This document shows positions 47,730 through 57,039 of a stretch of DNA of 64,000 bases, one piece after another. Within the stretch, counting starts at the first letter, position 1, and each line of letters begins with the position of its first letter. The DNA is taken from assembly GCA_913056365.1 (NCBI GenBank), contig CAJXLT010000002.1, forward strand, positions 434,001 through 498,000. The letters are read 5' to 3'. The stretch comes from an uncultured Paenibacillaceae bacterium (GTDB taxonomy: Bacteria; Bacillota; Bacilli; Paenibacillales; K13). The position numbers and the translations under genes were made by a program. The notes below the pieces were generated by a model. That model was not told where the DNA came from. It made no database searches and saw nothing but the letters and a program-made list of their open reading frames with translations.

Positions 47730-48070
47730 ACTGTTTCCACAGTTCGGGCATCGGACCAAAGCCGTTCAATATTGTAAAATTGACGGTCTTCCCGATGGAA
47801 AATATGCACGATCACATCACCGAAATCCATCAATACCCAACGACCGGTGTCATACCCTTCCATCCCTCGAATACGCGCGCCGGCTTTTTCCGCCTGCTGC
47901 TTCACTTCAGTCGCGATGGATTGAACCTGAATGTCTGAATTACCGTGGCAAATGACGAAGTAATCTGCTATTGTGGACAATCCTTGCAAATCAAGCGCCA
48001 CAGGTTCATGCCCTTTCTTCTCTTCGATCGCTTTCCATATCGTCTGCATTAACTGCATCGATTGCGTCAT
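47726..48070 (-). CDS. rsfS: Ribosome silencing factor RsfS
   Basis: A 114-aa RsfS (YqeL). Conserved marks are DYFVICHGNSDIQVQSIATE, the EGYDTGRWVLMDFGDVIVH block and a C-terminal FYNIERLW. It binds L14 and prevents subunit joining when nutrients are low. Coupled to yqeK upstream and cvfB downstream by ATGA overlaps. Confidence 0.97.
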   Translation of the reverse strand: MTQSMQLMQTIWKAIEEKKGHEPVALDLQGLSTIADYFVICHGNSDIQVQSIATEVKQQAEKAGARIRGMEGYDTGRWVLMDFGDVIVHIFHREDRQFYNIERLWSDARTVETV

Positions 48071-48672
48071 GAACGTCCTGCCTCCTTTGTGTCTTGCTGC
48101 GTGGAATCCAGTTCCTCCAGCAAGCTGTTGCGCGCCAGTACAGTTAACGGAAATATACGCGCACCCTGTTTCATTAATTGAACGATGGTACTGTCGAATC
48201 CGGCAATCAAGGCTGACTCTAAGCTAACATCTGCCAGTTCCCGCAGTCGATCAACACCTGGGAAGTTTCTACCCGGCTCGATATAATCCGCCAGACATAC
48301 AATCTTGTCCAGCAATGTCATTTGGGGTCTGCCCGACGTATGATACCGAATCGCATCTAGAATGAGCTCGTCCGCTACTTGGTATTCTTGCTCTGCTACA
48401 ATAGCTCCTACAGGTGCATGCCACAACGGCTTCTCATATTGCAGCCATGGTTCTGTATCGCCAGCATCGAGCAGTGCTTGGCGCTGCTTCTCTACCGGCC
48501 AATATTTCGCCACATCATGCAGCACGGCAGCCCACTCCGCCTGAACCGGATCCGCGCCGTACTTCCGGGCGAGTCGGATCGCTGTATCTCGCACGCCGAT
48601 TGTATGCAGCCACCGCTTCTCCGGCATTTGCGCACGCACACTTTCCATGACCGCTTGCAATTCAAGCTTCAT
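48067..48672 (-). CDS. yqeK: Bis(5'-nucleosyl)-tetraphosphatase YqeK (HD domain)
   Basis: A 201-aa HD-domain phosphohydrolase. HTIGVRDTAIRLARKYG and AAVLHDVAKYWP give the metal-binding H...HD, with YHTSGRPQMTLLDKIVCLAD later. YqeK proteins cleave Ap4A symmetrically to ADP. It overlaps nadD by 11 bp and rsfS by 4 bp. Confidence 0.95.
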   Translation of the reverse strand: MKLELQAVMESVRAQMPEKRWLHTIGVRDTAIRLARKYGADPVQAEWAAVLHDVAKYWPVEKQRQALLDAGDTEPWLQYEKPLWHAPVGAIVAEQEYQVADELILDAIRYHTSGRPQMTLLDKIVCLADYIEPGRNFPGVDRLRELADVSLESALIAGFDSTIVQLMKQGARIFPLTVLARNSLLEELDSTQQDTKEAGRS

Positions 48673-49255
48673 ACAATCTACGCTCCTTTATATAATCATA
48701 GACCGAATCCGGCACGAGGAAACGGACAGAGCGCCCTTTTCTTCGCAAGGAGCGCACGAATGTGGAGGACACATCAACAGCCGGCATCTCTACCCAGTCT
48801 AGCCGGGATGCAAGCTTCTCTGGCAGCATGATGTCATGGATATGAGGAAATCCGGGTCTGTCCAATGCAGCAAACCGCACACGACTCGCCAATTCAGAAA
48901 TACGCTTCCAGCTTGGCAATATCGCCGCCATGTCCGCTCCTATAATAAAGCTGAACTGGTGATCGGGGTAAGCTTCTGTTAAGGCCTTCATCGTGTCAGC
49001 TGTGTACGAAATCCCGCCACGCCTCAGCTCAATATCCGTAACACAGATATCATCATAGGCGGCTGTTGCCCGCTCCAGCATATCCAGCCGTTCCTCTGCT
49101 GCAGCTGCATCCCCGTCTTGCCGCTTATGGGGAGGAACGAAAGTTGGCATCAACCAGACTTCATCCAGCTGTAGACCTTCCTTGGCGCATTCAGCCGCAA
49201 TCAGATGACCGATATGAACGGGATCGAACGTCCCCCCCAATATGCCGATCTTCAT
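48662..49255 (-). CDS. nadD: Nicotinate-nucleotide adenylyltransferase
   Basis: A 197-aa NadD. The nucleotidyl-transferase motif GGTFDPVHIGHL (residues 6-17) and the C-terminal DVSSTFVRSLRRKGRSVRFL (the SSTxIR equivalent) are present. Forms NaAD from NaMN and ATP. Overlaps yhbY by 4 bp and yqeK by 11 bp. Confidence 0.97.
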   Translation of the reverse strand: MKIGILGGTFDPVHIGHLIAAECAKEGLQLDEVWLMPTFVPPHKRQDGDAAAAEERLDMLERATAAYDDICVTDIELRRGGISYTADTMKALTEAYPDHQFSFIIGADMAAILPSWKRISELASRVRFAALDRPGFPHIHDIMLPEKLASRLDWVEMPAVDVSSTFVRSLRRKGRSVRFLVPDSVYDYIKERRLYEA

Positions 49256-49551
49256 CGCAAGCCCGCCAAGTTAATTTCCTTATGATCCTTGGACTCCTTA
49301 TACAACACGATCACCTTGCCAATCACTTGTACAAGCTCCGCCCCTGACTTAGACGCTATCTCGGCAGCCACTTCATGCCGCTCATCCATGCAGTTCGGGA
49401 GCACACTTATTTTCATCAGTTCGCGCTTCTCTATCGCCTCTTGCACATGCCGGATCAAATGATCGTTGACGCCGCCTTTGCCTACTTGGAATAGCGGGTC
49501 CAAATGGTGCGCAAGTGAGCGAAGATACCGTTTTTGTTTTCCTGTTAGCAA
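49252..49551 (-). CDS. yhbY: Ribosome assembly RNA-binding protein YhbY/YqeI
   Basis: A 99-aa CRM-domain protein: LTGKQKRYLRSLAHHLDPLF, then QVGKGGVNDHLIRHVQEAIE with the GxxG loop. I choose TTG 49551, because GAGGTGA lies 5 nt upstream and B. subtilis YqeI begins MLTGKQKRFLRS; a longer frame runs into aroE. Associates with pre-50S particles. Lies 13 bp after aroE. Confidence 0.94.
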   Translation of the reverse strand: MLTGKQKRYLRSLAHHLDPLFQVGKGGVNDHLIRHVQEAIEKRELMKISVLPNCMDERHEVAAEIASKSGAELVQVIGKVIVLYKESKDHKEINLAGLR

Positions 49552-49564
49552 TCGATTCACCTCA

Positions 49565-50431
49565 CTATTCGAAGGAGCGCAATACTGCGCTCCGCATCTG
49601 TTCGACTGGAGCCGGCACGCCTGTCCAATATTCGAACGCATATGCACCTTGATACACGAACATACCGAGTCCTCCGTGAATGGTGCGGCCTAGCTGCTTG
49701 GCCTCCTGCAAGAACCGAGTGACCAGCGGATTGTAGATCAAGTCACTGAACACCTCGGCAGCTGGCCAATCACCAGGGTTCGCTGGCTGTTCTTCCGCGG
49801 CCGGATGCATACCAATAGATGTCGTATTAACAATCAGATCATAGGACGCCTGCTTGCACGCCGTCCACGGAACCACCTCGATCATACCGTAACTTGTCAG
49901 TGCTGTCGCTAGCTCCTGTGCCTTCTGCTCCGTTCGATTCGCAATCGCAACGACGGCCGGTTGTTCTTGCAGCAGCGCATACACGACTCCTCTAGCAGCC
50001 CCGCCTGCGCCCAACACCAGTATGCGCTTCCCTTGTAGGGACATACTCGTTTCTTGTTTCAGGGAACGCACATAACCGATACCATCCGTATTATGCCCGA
50101 TTAGCCGCCCATTCTTGTTCACTACCGTATTCACCGCTCCGATAATGCGCGCTGCAGGATCGATCTCATCTAGGTAATCCATGACAGCGACCTTGTGCGG
50201 GATCGTTACATTCAAGCCGCCAAAGCCCATTGCACGGATGCCGTTCATTGTCGCACCAAGCTGTTCTGGAGCAATGTCGAATGCCGCATAGGCAGCATTT
50301 AATCCTGCTGCCTGGAAGGCACTGTTCAGCATAACGGGCGATTTCGACTGCCGTACTGGATGACCAAGCACACCGTACATCACTGTATCGCTATTCAACT
50401 GCACGCCCTCCAGCTTCTCTCGCTCGTTCAA
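49565..50431 (-). CDS. aroE: Shikimate dehydrogenase
   Basis: A 288-aa AroE. Signature: YGVLGHPVRQSKSPVMLNSA (shikimate binding), NVTIPHKVAVMDYLDEID (Lys catalytic), VLGAGGAARGVVYALL (NADP loop) and DLIYNPLVTRFLQEAK. TTG 50431 is the start, with GGGAGGAG 7 nt upstream. Reduces 3-dehydroshikimate in aromatic amino acid synthesis. The order yqeH-aroE-yhbY is conserved. Confidence 0.96.
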   Translation of the reverse strand: MNEREKLEGVQLNSDTVMYGVLGHPVRQSKSPVMLNSAFQAAGLNAAYAAFDIAPEQLGATMNGIRAMGFGGLNVTIPHKVAVMDYLDEIDPAARIIGAVNTVVNKNGRLIGHNTDGIGYVRSLKQETSMSLQGKRILVLGAGGAARGVVYALLQEQPAVVAIANRTEQKAQELATALTSYGMIEVVPWTACKQASYDLIVNTTSIGMHPAAEEQPANPGDWPAAEVFSDLIYNPLVTRFLQEAKQLGRTIHGGLGMFVYQGAYAFEYWTGVPAPVEQMRSAVLRSFE

Positions 50432-50454
50432 TATGATACTCCTCCCAAGTTGTT

Positions 50455-51579
50455 CTAAATCAGACGATCACGCACCGCATACAGGACGCCTTCAGGAATA
50501 TAAATGGCCAGCTCCGCGCCTATGTCCGCATTCAGCGCAATCCAACCAAGTCCTGAAATATAGACATCTGCTTTCTTGCCCTTCGGTATAAATAGACGGT
50601 GCCTCACCAATGGCGGGAGCTCTGTTAATTCGTCTACCTCTGGCGGAGAGAGCAAGCCTCCCTTGTGCTCCGCGTACAATGTCTCTGCCTTGTCCAGCTT
50701 CGTACGGTGAACCTTGATCTGGTTCGATACGTAACAGGTGAATGACTGCGGCTCACCTTGTATGAAGTCAAATCTGGCCAAGGCACCGAAAAATAATGTC
50801 TGCTTCTCTTGCAGCTGATAGACGAGCGGCTTCACAGACTTATCCGGCATCAGCTTGCCTAATATTCGCTTCGGGACGACCTCCGTTAACCTGTGCGGAT
50901 ATACAATCCCAGGCGTATCGATAATCGCACTTCCGTCCTCCAATGGAATATGAACGGCATCCAGTGTAGTTCCCGGAATCGGTGAAGTGGTTAGCTCCGT
51001 CTCCATATCGCTGTAATCATGGATCAAGCGATTGATTAAAGTCGACTTGCCTACATTCGTTGCGCCGACGATATATACATCCCTTCCAGCTCTATGTCGA
51101 TCAATACCGGTCACAACACGGTCGAACCCAAGGTTGCGCTTGGCACTACACATCTCTACGCCTACTACCCGCAAGCCTTGCGCTTTCGCTTGCTGCTGGA
51201 TCCAATTCAAGATGCGGTTCCAATTCAGCCCCTTCGGCAGCAAGTCCATCTTGTTAGCCACCAGCAAAACCGGATTGTTGCCTACGAATCGGTGCAGTCC
51301 AGCAATCAAGCTGCCCTCAAAATCGAAAATATCGGCAATGGCAACGACTAAGCTATCCGTATCTGCAATAGCAGACAACAGCTTCACGAAAGCAGCCTGG
51401 TCCACGGTTACAGATGAAATCTCATTATAATGTCGAATACGGAAGCAGCGCTTGCATATTACGTTCTCCTGATCCATCGCAGCGGCCGGAACAAATCCAG
51501 GCTTGTCCGAATGCTCGTTCTGCAAGACAGAGCCGCAACCCACACAACGTGAACTGCTGCCCATATTTGCTGCTGTCAT
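50455..51579 (-). CDS. yqeH: Ribosome biogenesis GTPase YqeH
   Basis: A 374-aa circularly permuted GTPase. An N-terminal zinc finger (RCVGCGS and VICKRCFRIRHYNEI) precedes motifs in the permuted order G4 VANKMDLLPK, G5 MCSAKRN, G1 IVGATNVGKSTLINRLIHD, G3 IIDTPGIVYP. Needed for 30S assembly. The ATG at 51579 overlaps the yqeG stop. Confidence 0.97.
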   Translation of the reverse strand: MTAANMGSSSRCVGCGSVLQNEHSDKPGFVPAAAMDQENVICKRCFRIRHYNEISSVTVDQAAFVKLLSAIADTDSLVVAIADIFDFEGSLIAGLHRFVGNNPVLLVANKMDLLPKGLNWNRILNWIQQQAKAQGLRVVGVEMCSAKRNLGFDRVVTGIDRHRAGRDVYIVGATNVGKSTLINRLIHDYSDMETELTTSPIPGTTLDAVHIPLEDGSAIIDTPGIVYPHRLTEVVPKRILGKLMPDKSVKPLVYQLQEKQTLFFGALARFDFIQGEPQSFTCYVSNQIKVHRTKLDKAETLYAEHKGGLLSPPEVDELTELPPLVRHRLFIPKGKKADVYISGLGWIALNADIGAELAIYIPEGVLYAVRDRLI

Positions 51580-52103
51580 GATTCATCCCCCTTGAACATA
51601 TGATGTCCACTCTTCTTCAAACGCGCTACAGCAGCTTTCTCCAGCCTTCGGTTCACCCGGGTGAATATTCCTTCTCCAGTAAGGGAAACAGGCTTCACTA
51701 GCACCGTATACAAACCAAGCCGATTGCCGCCAAGCACATCAGTCAGCATTTGATCGCCAACGACAACCGTTTCACTCGTCTCGGTTTGCAGCACTTGCAT
51801 GGCCCGAAGGAATGCTTTCGGTGAAGGCTTGCGTGCGCCATGTACGAAAGAGACATTCAAGGGATTGGCAAATGTCGAAACGCGTGTCTGCTTGTTGTTC
51901 GACACGATGACTACCTTCCAGCCCCGCTCACGTACGTTGTTCAACCAAGCAACCAACTCTGGAGTGGCTAGCGGATCAGTAGCACCGACCAGCGTATTGT
52001 CCAGATCGGTAATAATTCCCCGCTTGCCTTCTGTCCACAGTCGGTCCAAATCTATTTCATAAATGGATTCTACCATTTCTTTCGGTATTAGCTTATTCAG
52101 CAA
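51576..52103 (-). CDS. yqeG: HAD phosphatase YqeG
   Basis: A 175-aa HAD-IIIA phosphatase. Motif I is DLDNTLVGAT (about residues 33-42), motif II VSNNKQTRV, motif III about VVGDQMLTDVLGGNRLG. It belongs to the YqeG family, related to PGP phosphatases such as GEP4/PgsA partners; in B. subtilis its role is not settled. It is the first gene of the yqeG-yqeH-aroE-yhbY-nadD-yqeK-rsfS-cvfB-yqeM run. Confidence 0.94.
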   Translation of the reverse strand: MLNKLIPKEMVESIYEIDLDRLWTEGKRGIITDLDNTLVGATDPLATPELVAWLNNVRERGWKVVIVSNNKQTRVSTFANPLNVSFVHGARKPSPKAFLRAMQVLQTETSETVVVGDQMLTDVLGGNRLGLYTVLVKPVSLTGEGIFTRVNRRLEKAAVARLKKSGHHMFKGDES

Positions 52104-52176
52104 TATCCGTTCACCTCAGAACAGTTTTCATGCATCAAACTATACCACATCCCGCCAATTTGTTGCAAAGACAATA

Positions 52177-52222
52177 ACCCGCTGCTGCCGGAGCATTGAT
52201 GCTGCTCTCGGCTGCAGCGGGT
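52177..52222 (-). terminator. Terminator of the moxR-DUF58-transglutaminase operon
   Basis: ACCCGCTG (52177-52184) pairs with CAGCGGGT (52215-52222), continuing inside with GAGCA/TGCTC. On the minus strand it is followed by TATTGTCTTT. It lies after the transglutaminase stop and before yqeG. Confidence 0.8.
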
Positions 52223-52244
52223 GTGCGAATCGGCGGCTCGATGC

Positions 52245-54464
52245 CTACATCGCCTTCTTCAACTGTTCGACCAACTCGTTCATACGCTCTACATCTTGCT
52301 CCTGCACATGAACTCGACTGTACTTCGCCTGCTCGAACAGCTCGAGGACATCGGTTAGTTCAGATTCAAGCTTTCCATTGAACTGGATCCACCGTTCTAC
52401 CGCTTCTCTCGCCGTTTCCGAATCACGCCGCGAATAGCCTCGCTTGCGAGCAAGCTTTAACAATGCATCGAACATATAGATGACGCGTTCGCTGTACCCA
52501 TGCGGTTTGGGCCGTATTTGTCTCAAGAGAGAGCCAAGCACACCGATTCTATACAAGAAGTATAGCAGCACAGCGATTAGAAGCACAGCCCCCGCTATGA
52601 ACAGCACAGTTGTGCGTCCATCCTTACCCGCACTCTCGCTTCCCGCTGTCTCTGGCGACTCCACTTCGGGCAGGTCGAGCGCTTGTGGCGACTGTTCAAC
52701 AGCGTCAGCAGTAGGCATATAGAAGTCCGCAGTCGGTTCGAATGGAATCCAACCATATCCTTCAAAATAAACTTCAACCCATGAATGAGCATCAGAATTT
52801 CGAATCAGGTACTCTCCAGCTCCGTTCGGGTCTGTATACCTGTCGATCGCGCCTTCATATCCGTATATCTCCAGCTGATTCGTGCCTGACGTATATCCTT
52901 TGACCCAACGGGTTGGGATGTCCAGAGTGCGCAGCATTACAGCCATTGCAGTCGAATAATAATCGCAATACCCTTCCTTAATTTCGAACAGAAAGCGGTC
53001 TACGAAGTCCTCGCTTTCTCCTTTGCTTATATCAGGTTGATTCGTATAAGGAAACGTCTCACGCAAATATGTTTCTACCGCTTTGGCCCGGTCATAGTCA
53101 TTATCCGCTTCTGCTGTTATTTGCTCAGCTAATTCCTTCACTCTATCCGAAAGCGTATCCGGTACACTCGTATATGCTGCGAGATCAAGCGAATAAGACT
53201 CCTCTGCTTGTCTTAACGCTTCGCCGGACGCAGCAGGCATATGGGAAACTAATGTGTACGTTCGCGGATACTCGTCCTCATCTCCCAGATACAACAAAGC
53301 AGCATCTGCGTTCGACCAAGCTATGTCAGTCGTTCGCCCCTCCGCATTGCCATTGACCTGTTCTAATACCGCTGGCTTCATAGCGCCGAATAAGACCGGA
53401 TAGGCTTGCTCGGACAAGATCGAAACTGACTGTCTAACTTCCACATAATCGCCTAGATTCTCAGACTCGAACGGGGTTTGCAAGCGAACCGTAACAGCTT
53501 CTTTTGCCGAGATGCTCTCCCATCCTTCACCTGTATATACTTGCTTGCTCTCACCGCGCCAATAGCTTCTGCGATCTGTAACGATGCGCATAACCTCACT
53601 ATGATCATAGTCGAAGCCGTTGCCAAGCGCGCTATCATTTCGACCATAACCAGACGAGGCATTCCTGCTAGACACCGTTGCGCTTGAGCTTACAATCGGT
53701 TTCTGCCCAAGCTTGGACACCTCGTTCCCCTGCCAAGCTTGCCAGGCGGTATAAGGATCGGTAAGCAATGGTCTAGTTTCTGGCGCCGCCGTTCCGATGC
53801 TTACTGTTACAGCGATCACGATCACTGCCGGCCATATGATCGTGCCAGGATAGTCTCCGATATATGCCCAAGCTTGCGGGTGTCGCTTGCGAAAATCGTT
53901 GTAGTGGGACAAAATAGCTAATACGAGTCCGCAACAGACGATTAGCGCTGTCTCTTGCCATAGATAAATTTTCCCTGTGCTGTCGGCTATCGCAAACACG
54001 AGGATCGATGCGAGCACAAGTCCAATCACCTTATATTTCGTCTTAGCCCAAGCCAATACGAACTGGTAAGCGCACCAGAAGGCCAGCGTATACCAAATAT
54101 AAGGAAGAAATGGCTGCACAAGCTGCAGCAGGTTATCCGCAAGCGGCCTTCCTTCATACCAAACAGGTTCAAAGCCGAGTATAGAACTGTGTATCCACAA
54201 GATGAAGAAAAATTGTACGAATACGCGAATGCTCTTCCTCAATGGAAGCAGCACCTCAGCAATGCCGCATACGATAAGCGATGTGAAGACGACCGTTCTC
54301 GTCTCCGAGAACCAAGCATATCCATTGTACGTCTCGCTCCCTAACCAATAAGCAAATTGGAACACAATCGTGATCCAAGCTGCTGCAGCCAGCCGATCCG
54401 TCCATTCTGCCAGCCAGCCCTTCCCAATTCGTCGAAGCATGGCTGTCAACTTTGTCCTGATCAT
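52245..54464 (-). CDS. Transglutaminase-like membrane protein (TgpA family)
   Basis: A 739-aa protein starting at ATG 54464 (GGGGGGACGACACAT upstream; the ATGA overlaps the DUF58 stop). It has six or so N-terminal helices (DUF3488-like, to about residue 235), an outside transglutaminase core with the catalytic Cys in EGYCDYYSTAMAVMLRTLDI, His in AHSWVEVYFEGYGWIPFEP, a further helix near 625-645 (TVLFIAGAVLLIAVLLYFLY) and a DUF4129 tail. Works with MoxR and DUF58 proteins in most bacteria, role uncertain. Confidence 0.93.
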   Translation of the reverse strand: MIRTKLTAMLRRIGKGWLAEWTDRLAAAAWITIVFQFAYWLGSETYNGYAWFSETRTVVFTSLIVCGIAEVLLPLRKSIRVFVQFFFILWIHSSILGFEPVWYEGRPLADNLLQLVQPFLPYIWYTLAFWCAYQFVLAWAKTKYKVIGLVLASILVFAIADSTGKIYLWQETALIVCCGLVLAILSHYNDFRKRHPQAWAYIGDYPGTIIWPAVIVIAVTVSIGTAAPETRPLLTDPYTAWQAWQGNEVSKLGQKPIVSSSATVSSRNASSGYGRNDSALGNGFDYDHSEVMRIVTDRRSYWRGESKQVYTGEGWESISAKEAVTVRLQTPFESENLGDYVEVRQSVSILSEQAYPVLFGAMKPAVLEQVNGNAEGRTTDIAWSNADAALLYLGDEDEYPRTYTLVSHMPAASGEALRQAEESYSLDLAAYTSVPDTLSDRVKELAEQITAEADNDYDRAKAVETYLRETFPYTNQPDISKGESEDFVDRFLFEIKEGYCDYYSTAMAVMLRTLDIPTRWVKGYTSGTNQLEIYGYEGAIDRYTDPNGAGEYLIRNSDAHSWVEVYFEGYGWIPFEPTADFYMPTADAVEQSPQALDLPEVESPETAGSESAGKDGRTTVLFIAGAVLLIAVLLYFLYRIGVLGSLLRQIRPKPHGYSERVIYMFDALLKLARKRGYSRRDSETAREAVERWIQFNGKLESELTDVLELFEQAKYSRVHVQEQDVERMNELVEQLKKAM

Positions 54465-55711
54465 ATGTGTCGTCCCCCCAGCAACTGCGGTAATTCCTTC
54501 AGTTGAGCGAACGGATAGCTGACAAACCCGCGTGCACGCAACATCGCAGACCATTGTCTGGCCTGATCCTCTTCACCGCTGCGTACAGGAAGGAAATGAC
54601 AGGCACTCATATGATTGCGTGCTGCCCATGCGAGTGTATCCATGATAGATTGATCCTGCACGGGAGAGAGAAGCACGATCATCGCACCTCTACCTAGCGA
54701 ACTGGCAAATCCTTCTGCTAGCTGCATAGGAGAATAAGAAGAATCAGGCTCGGCTTCAACGAGATGATCAATCATTGCATCCGCATGCAATTCCCCCCGT
54801 TTGGCGGTGAATACAGTCGCCTGTTTCCCTCCCGATACAAGACCCATCAACATCTGTTGGCGACTGCCATATCGTATCAACGAAGCAACGGCTGATACGG
54901 CAAGCTCGAATACGGTCGCTTGATCTGTATAAACTTGCTTCCTTCTATCAAGAATGAAGACGAGTCTCGGCATCGCCTCCCGCTCATACTCCTTAGACTT
55001 CCAAGCACCCGTTCTAGCTGTAGCGTTCCAATGAATGCGGGAAAGCTTGTCACCATATACATATTCACGCACACCATTAATCTGGGTTGTCTCCCGGTTC
55101 GCTCTAGAGGTAGCTGTATGAGCATGTGCGCCTTTGCTCAGTTGCTTATAGTACACCCAATCTGGAATGTCCGTCATACGCGGATATACACGAATGTGCT
55201 GCTGCTTCTTCACCGTACCGCGATGCTCGAACAAGCCGAAAATATCCTCTGTTGCGAAGATCATTTCCTGTAACGTATATATACCGCGCTCTAATGGAGC
55301 CGTTTCATAAGTTACTTCGCCTCTGCGTCGATAATCTGGGATGAATGTCGAAGAAATTGGAATAGCGCGGCCCTTGCTTGATTGAATCTGTTCTTCGAAC
55401 AGTACATAAGGAATCGGATAGAACCCAGGGATGTCAACATCAACCTTCACCTTCAGCGGATTCCCAGCCGAAATTTGATTCCCGTGACCGGTATTGCTAA
55501 GAATCCTGACTGCCTTGACGTGGGCTATCCCGCTCCAGCGACCAAGATACAAGTAAGTACCCAGCACCATGACGAAAATAAACAACATAAATGCCAATTT
55601 ACCACCCTGAAACAAGACGAAGAACAAAGAGCAGATCGCTAAGGCAATCAGGACAGCTGCACGCTTCACATTGCCCTTACGGAGGGCAGTTCTAGCTGCA
55701 ATCGGATTCAT
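54461..55711 (-). CDS. DUF58 domain protein
   Basis: A 416-aa protein with two N-terminal helices (RAAVLIALAICSLFFVLFQG and AFMLFIFVMVLGTYLYLGRW) and the DUF58 motif RETTQINGVREYVYGDKLSR followed by IHWNATARTGAWKSKEYERE. The rest has a von Willebrand A-like fold with LVFILDRRKQVYTD. Part of the MoxR-DUF58-TgpA module (3 bp to moxR, 4-bp overlap with the transglutaminase gene). Confidence 0.94.
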   Translation of the reverse strand: MNPIAARTALRKGNVKRAAVLIALAICSLFFVLFQGGKLAFMLFIFVMVLGTYLYLGRWSGIAHVKAVRILSNTGHGNQISAGNPLKVKVDVDIPGFYPIPYVLFEEQIQSSKGRAIPISSTFIPDYRRRGEVTYETAPLERGIYTLQEMIFATEDIFGLFEHRGTVKKQQHIRVYPRMTDIPDWVYYKQLSKGAHAHTATSRANRETTQINGVREYVYGDKLSRIHWNATARTGAWKSKEYEREAMPRLVFILDRRKQVYTDQATVFELAVSAVASLIRYGSRQQMLMGLVSGGKQATVFTAKRGELHADAMIDHLVEAEPDSSYSPMQLAEGFASSLGRGAMIVLLSPVQDQSIMDTLAWAARNHMSACHFLPVRSGEEDQARQWSAMLRARGFVSYPFAQLKELPQLLGGRHI

Positions 55712-55714
55712 TGA

Positions 55715-56671
55715 TTATCTCCCAAGCCGCACTGGAGCGGCTATCTGCTCAATAATGTGTTCCAATATCTTAGCCTCTGTAGCACCTTCCATCCGCGCTT
55801 CTGCTCGCAGCATCATTCGGTGAGCCAACACAGGATAGGCCAGTTTCTTCACATCGTCCGGTATAACATAATCACGCTGCTGAACAAGTGCGAACGCTTT
55901 GGCCGCAGCAATCAGCGCTAATGAAGCACGCGGGCTGGCCCCAAGGAATACACCGGCATGCTGCCGGGTCCGACGGGTGATCGCAATGCCGTATTCAAGG
56001 ACTGCCTGATCCAGATGCACTTGCTTAGCTGCTTGTTGCAGCTGTTGAACTTGCTGCAGAGACATCACAGCTGTAAGCGTATCCAATGGATGACGAACAG
56101 ACTGGCTGCTAACAAGCCGAGTCTCGGTTGCTTCATCCGGATAACCCAAGCTGATCTTCATCATGAAACGATCTAGCTGCGCCTCTGGCAGTGAATAAGT
56201 ACCTTCGAAGTCAATTGGATTCTGTGTTGCAAAGACTAGGAACGGCTGCGGCAGCTTGTGAGACTCGCCGTCCACAGTGACATGACCTTCCTCCATCGCT
56301 TCTAATAATGCGGATTGGGTTTTCGTAGTGGCGCGATTAATTTCATCTGCCAACAATATATTCGTCATAACAGGTCCCGGTCGGAATACGAAGGTTTCAT
56401 CCCTAGGGTGAAAAATCGATACGCCTGTAATATCAGTCGGCAGTAAGTCGGGATTACATTGCACACGACGGAATGTACTGTCAATAGACTTGGAGAGCGC
56501 TTTAATTAATACCGTCTTCCCCGTTCCCGGCACATCTTCGAGTAGCATATGCCCCTCTGCCAGCAAGGTCGTAACGATCCATTCTATTTCTTGTTTTTTG
56601 CCCATGATGCAGGTATCCAGGTTGTCGATTAGTTGCCGAATATTGTCCATATCGGCTTGCTGCAGAGTCAT
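55715..56671 (-). CDS. MoxR family AAA ATPase
   Basis: A 318-aa AAA+ protein. I choose ATG 56671, as the GGAGG is 7 nt upstream; an ATG two codons earlier is too close. Walker A LEDVPGTGKTVLIKALS (about 37-53), Walker B NILLADEINRA, sensor 1 FATQNPIDFEGTYSLPEAQL. First gene of the module; MoxR proteins act as chaperones for von Willebrand A-domain partners. Confidence 0.94.
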   Translation of the reverse strand: MTLQQADMDNIRQLIDNLDTCIMGKKQEIEWIVTTLLAEGHMLLEDVPGTGKTVLIKALSKSIDSTFRRVQCNPDLLPTDITGVSIFHPRDETFVFRPGPVMTNILLADEINRATTKTQSALLEAMEEGHVTVDGESHKLPQPFLVFATQNPIDFEGTYSLPEAQLDRFMMKISLGYPDEATETRLVSSQSVRHPLDTLTAVMSLQQVQQLQQAAKQVHLDQAVLEYGIAITRRTRQHAGVFLGASPRASLALIAAAKAFALVQQRDYVIPDDVKKLAYPVLAHRMMLRAEARMEGATEAKILEHIIEQIAAPVRLGR

Positions 56672-56780
56672 GGTCATACCTCCAGTATAATAAAAGGTTC
56701 CTCCTTATCATCATACCGAAGTTATGCCGTAACGTACATCGGCAAATTATCAAAAAAATGTTGTCAGAATCTACTAAGAC

Positions 56781-56970
56781 ACCCACGAAAGTGAAGTCTT
56801 GCTGTTCTGCGTGCTTGCTCTGAAATAGTAACAAATACCTGCAAAAGTGCATGCTTGGAGCGTACAGAGAAGGTGATTTCCTGAATTACCTGCGAATGTG
56901 CATCTTTGCATACGGGCAACACTCGTTCAGACCTTCTGAGCCTCAGAAGGATGTATATCCGCAGGTATTC
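56781..56970. repeat. Degenerate intergenic repeat cluster
   Basis: Three diverged copies of a short motif occur here: ACCCACGAAAGTGAAG (56781), ACCTGCAAAAGTGCAT (56837) and ACCTGCGAATGTGCAT (56888), 51-56 bp apart. They resemble the left arm of the array at 12570-12750. A perfect 8-bp hairpin (CCTTCTGA/TCAGAAGG, about 56932-56950) and a reverse-like CCGCAGGTATTC/AACTTTCGGG stretch follow. The 368-bp gap between spoVAE and moxR contains no gene. Confidence 0.7.
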
Positions 56971-57039
56971 ATAACTTTCGGGCATGTTTGGGAGGACAAG
57001 GCTGCAGAATCGCAGGAATTTCCCCCTTAACATGCGTGC

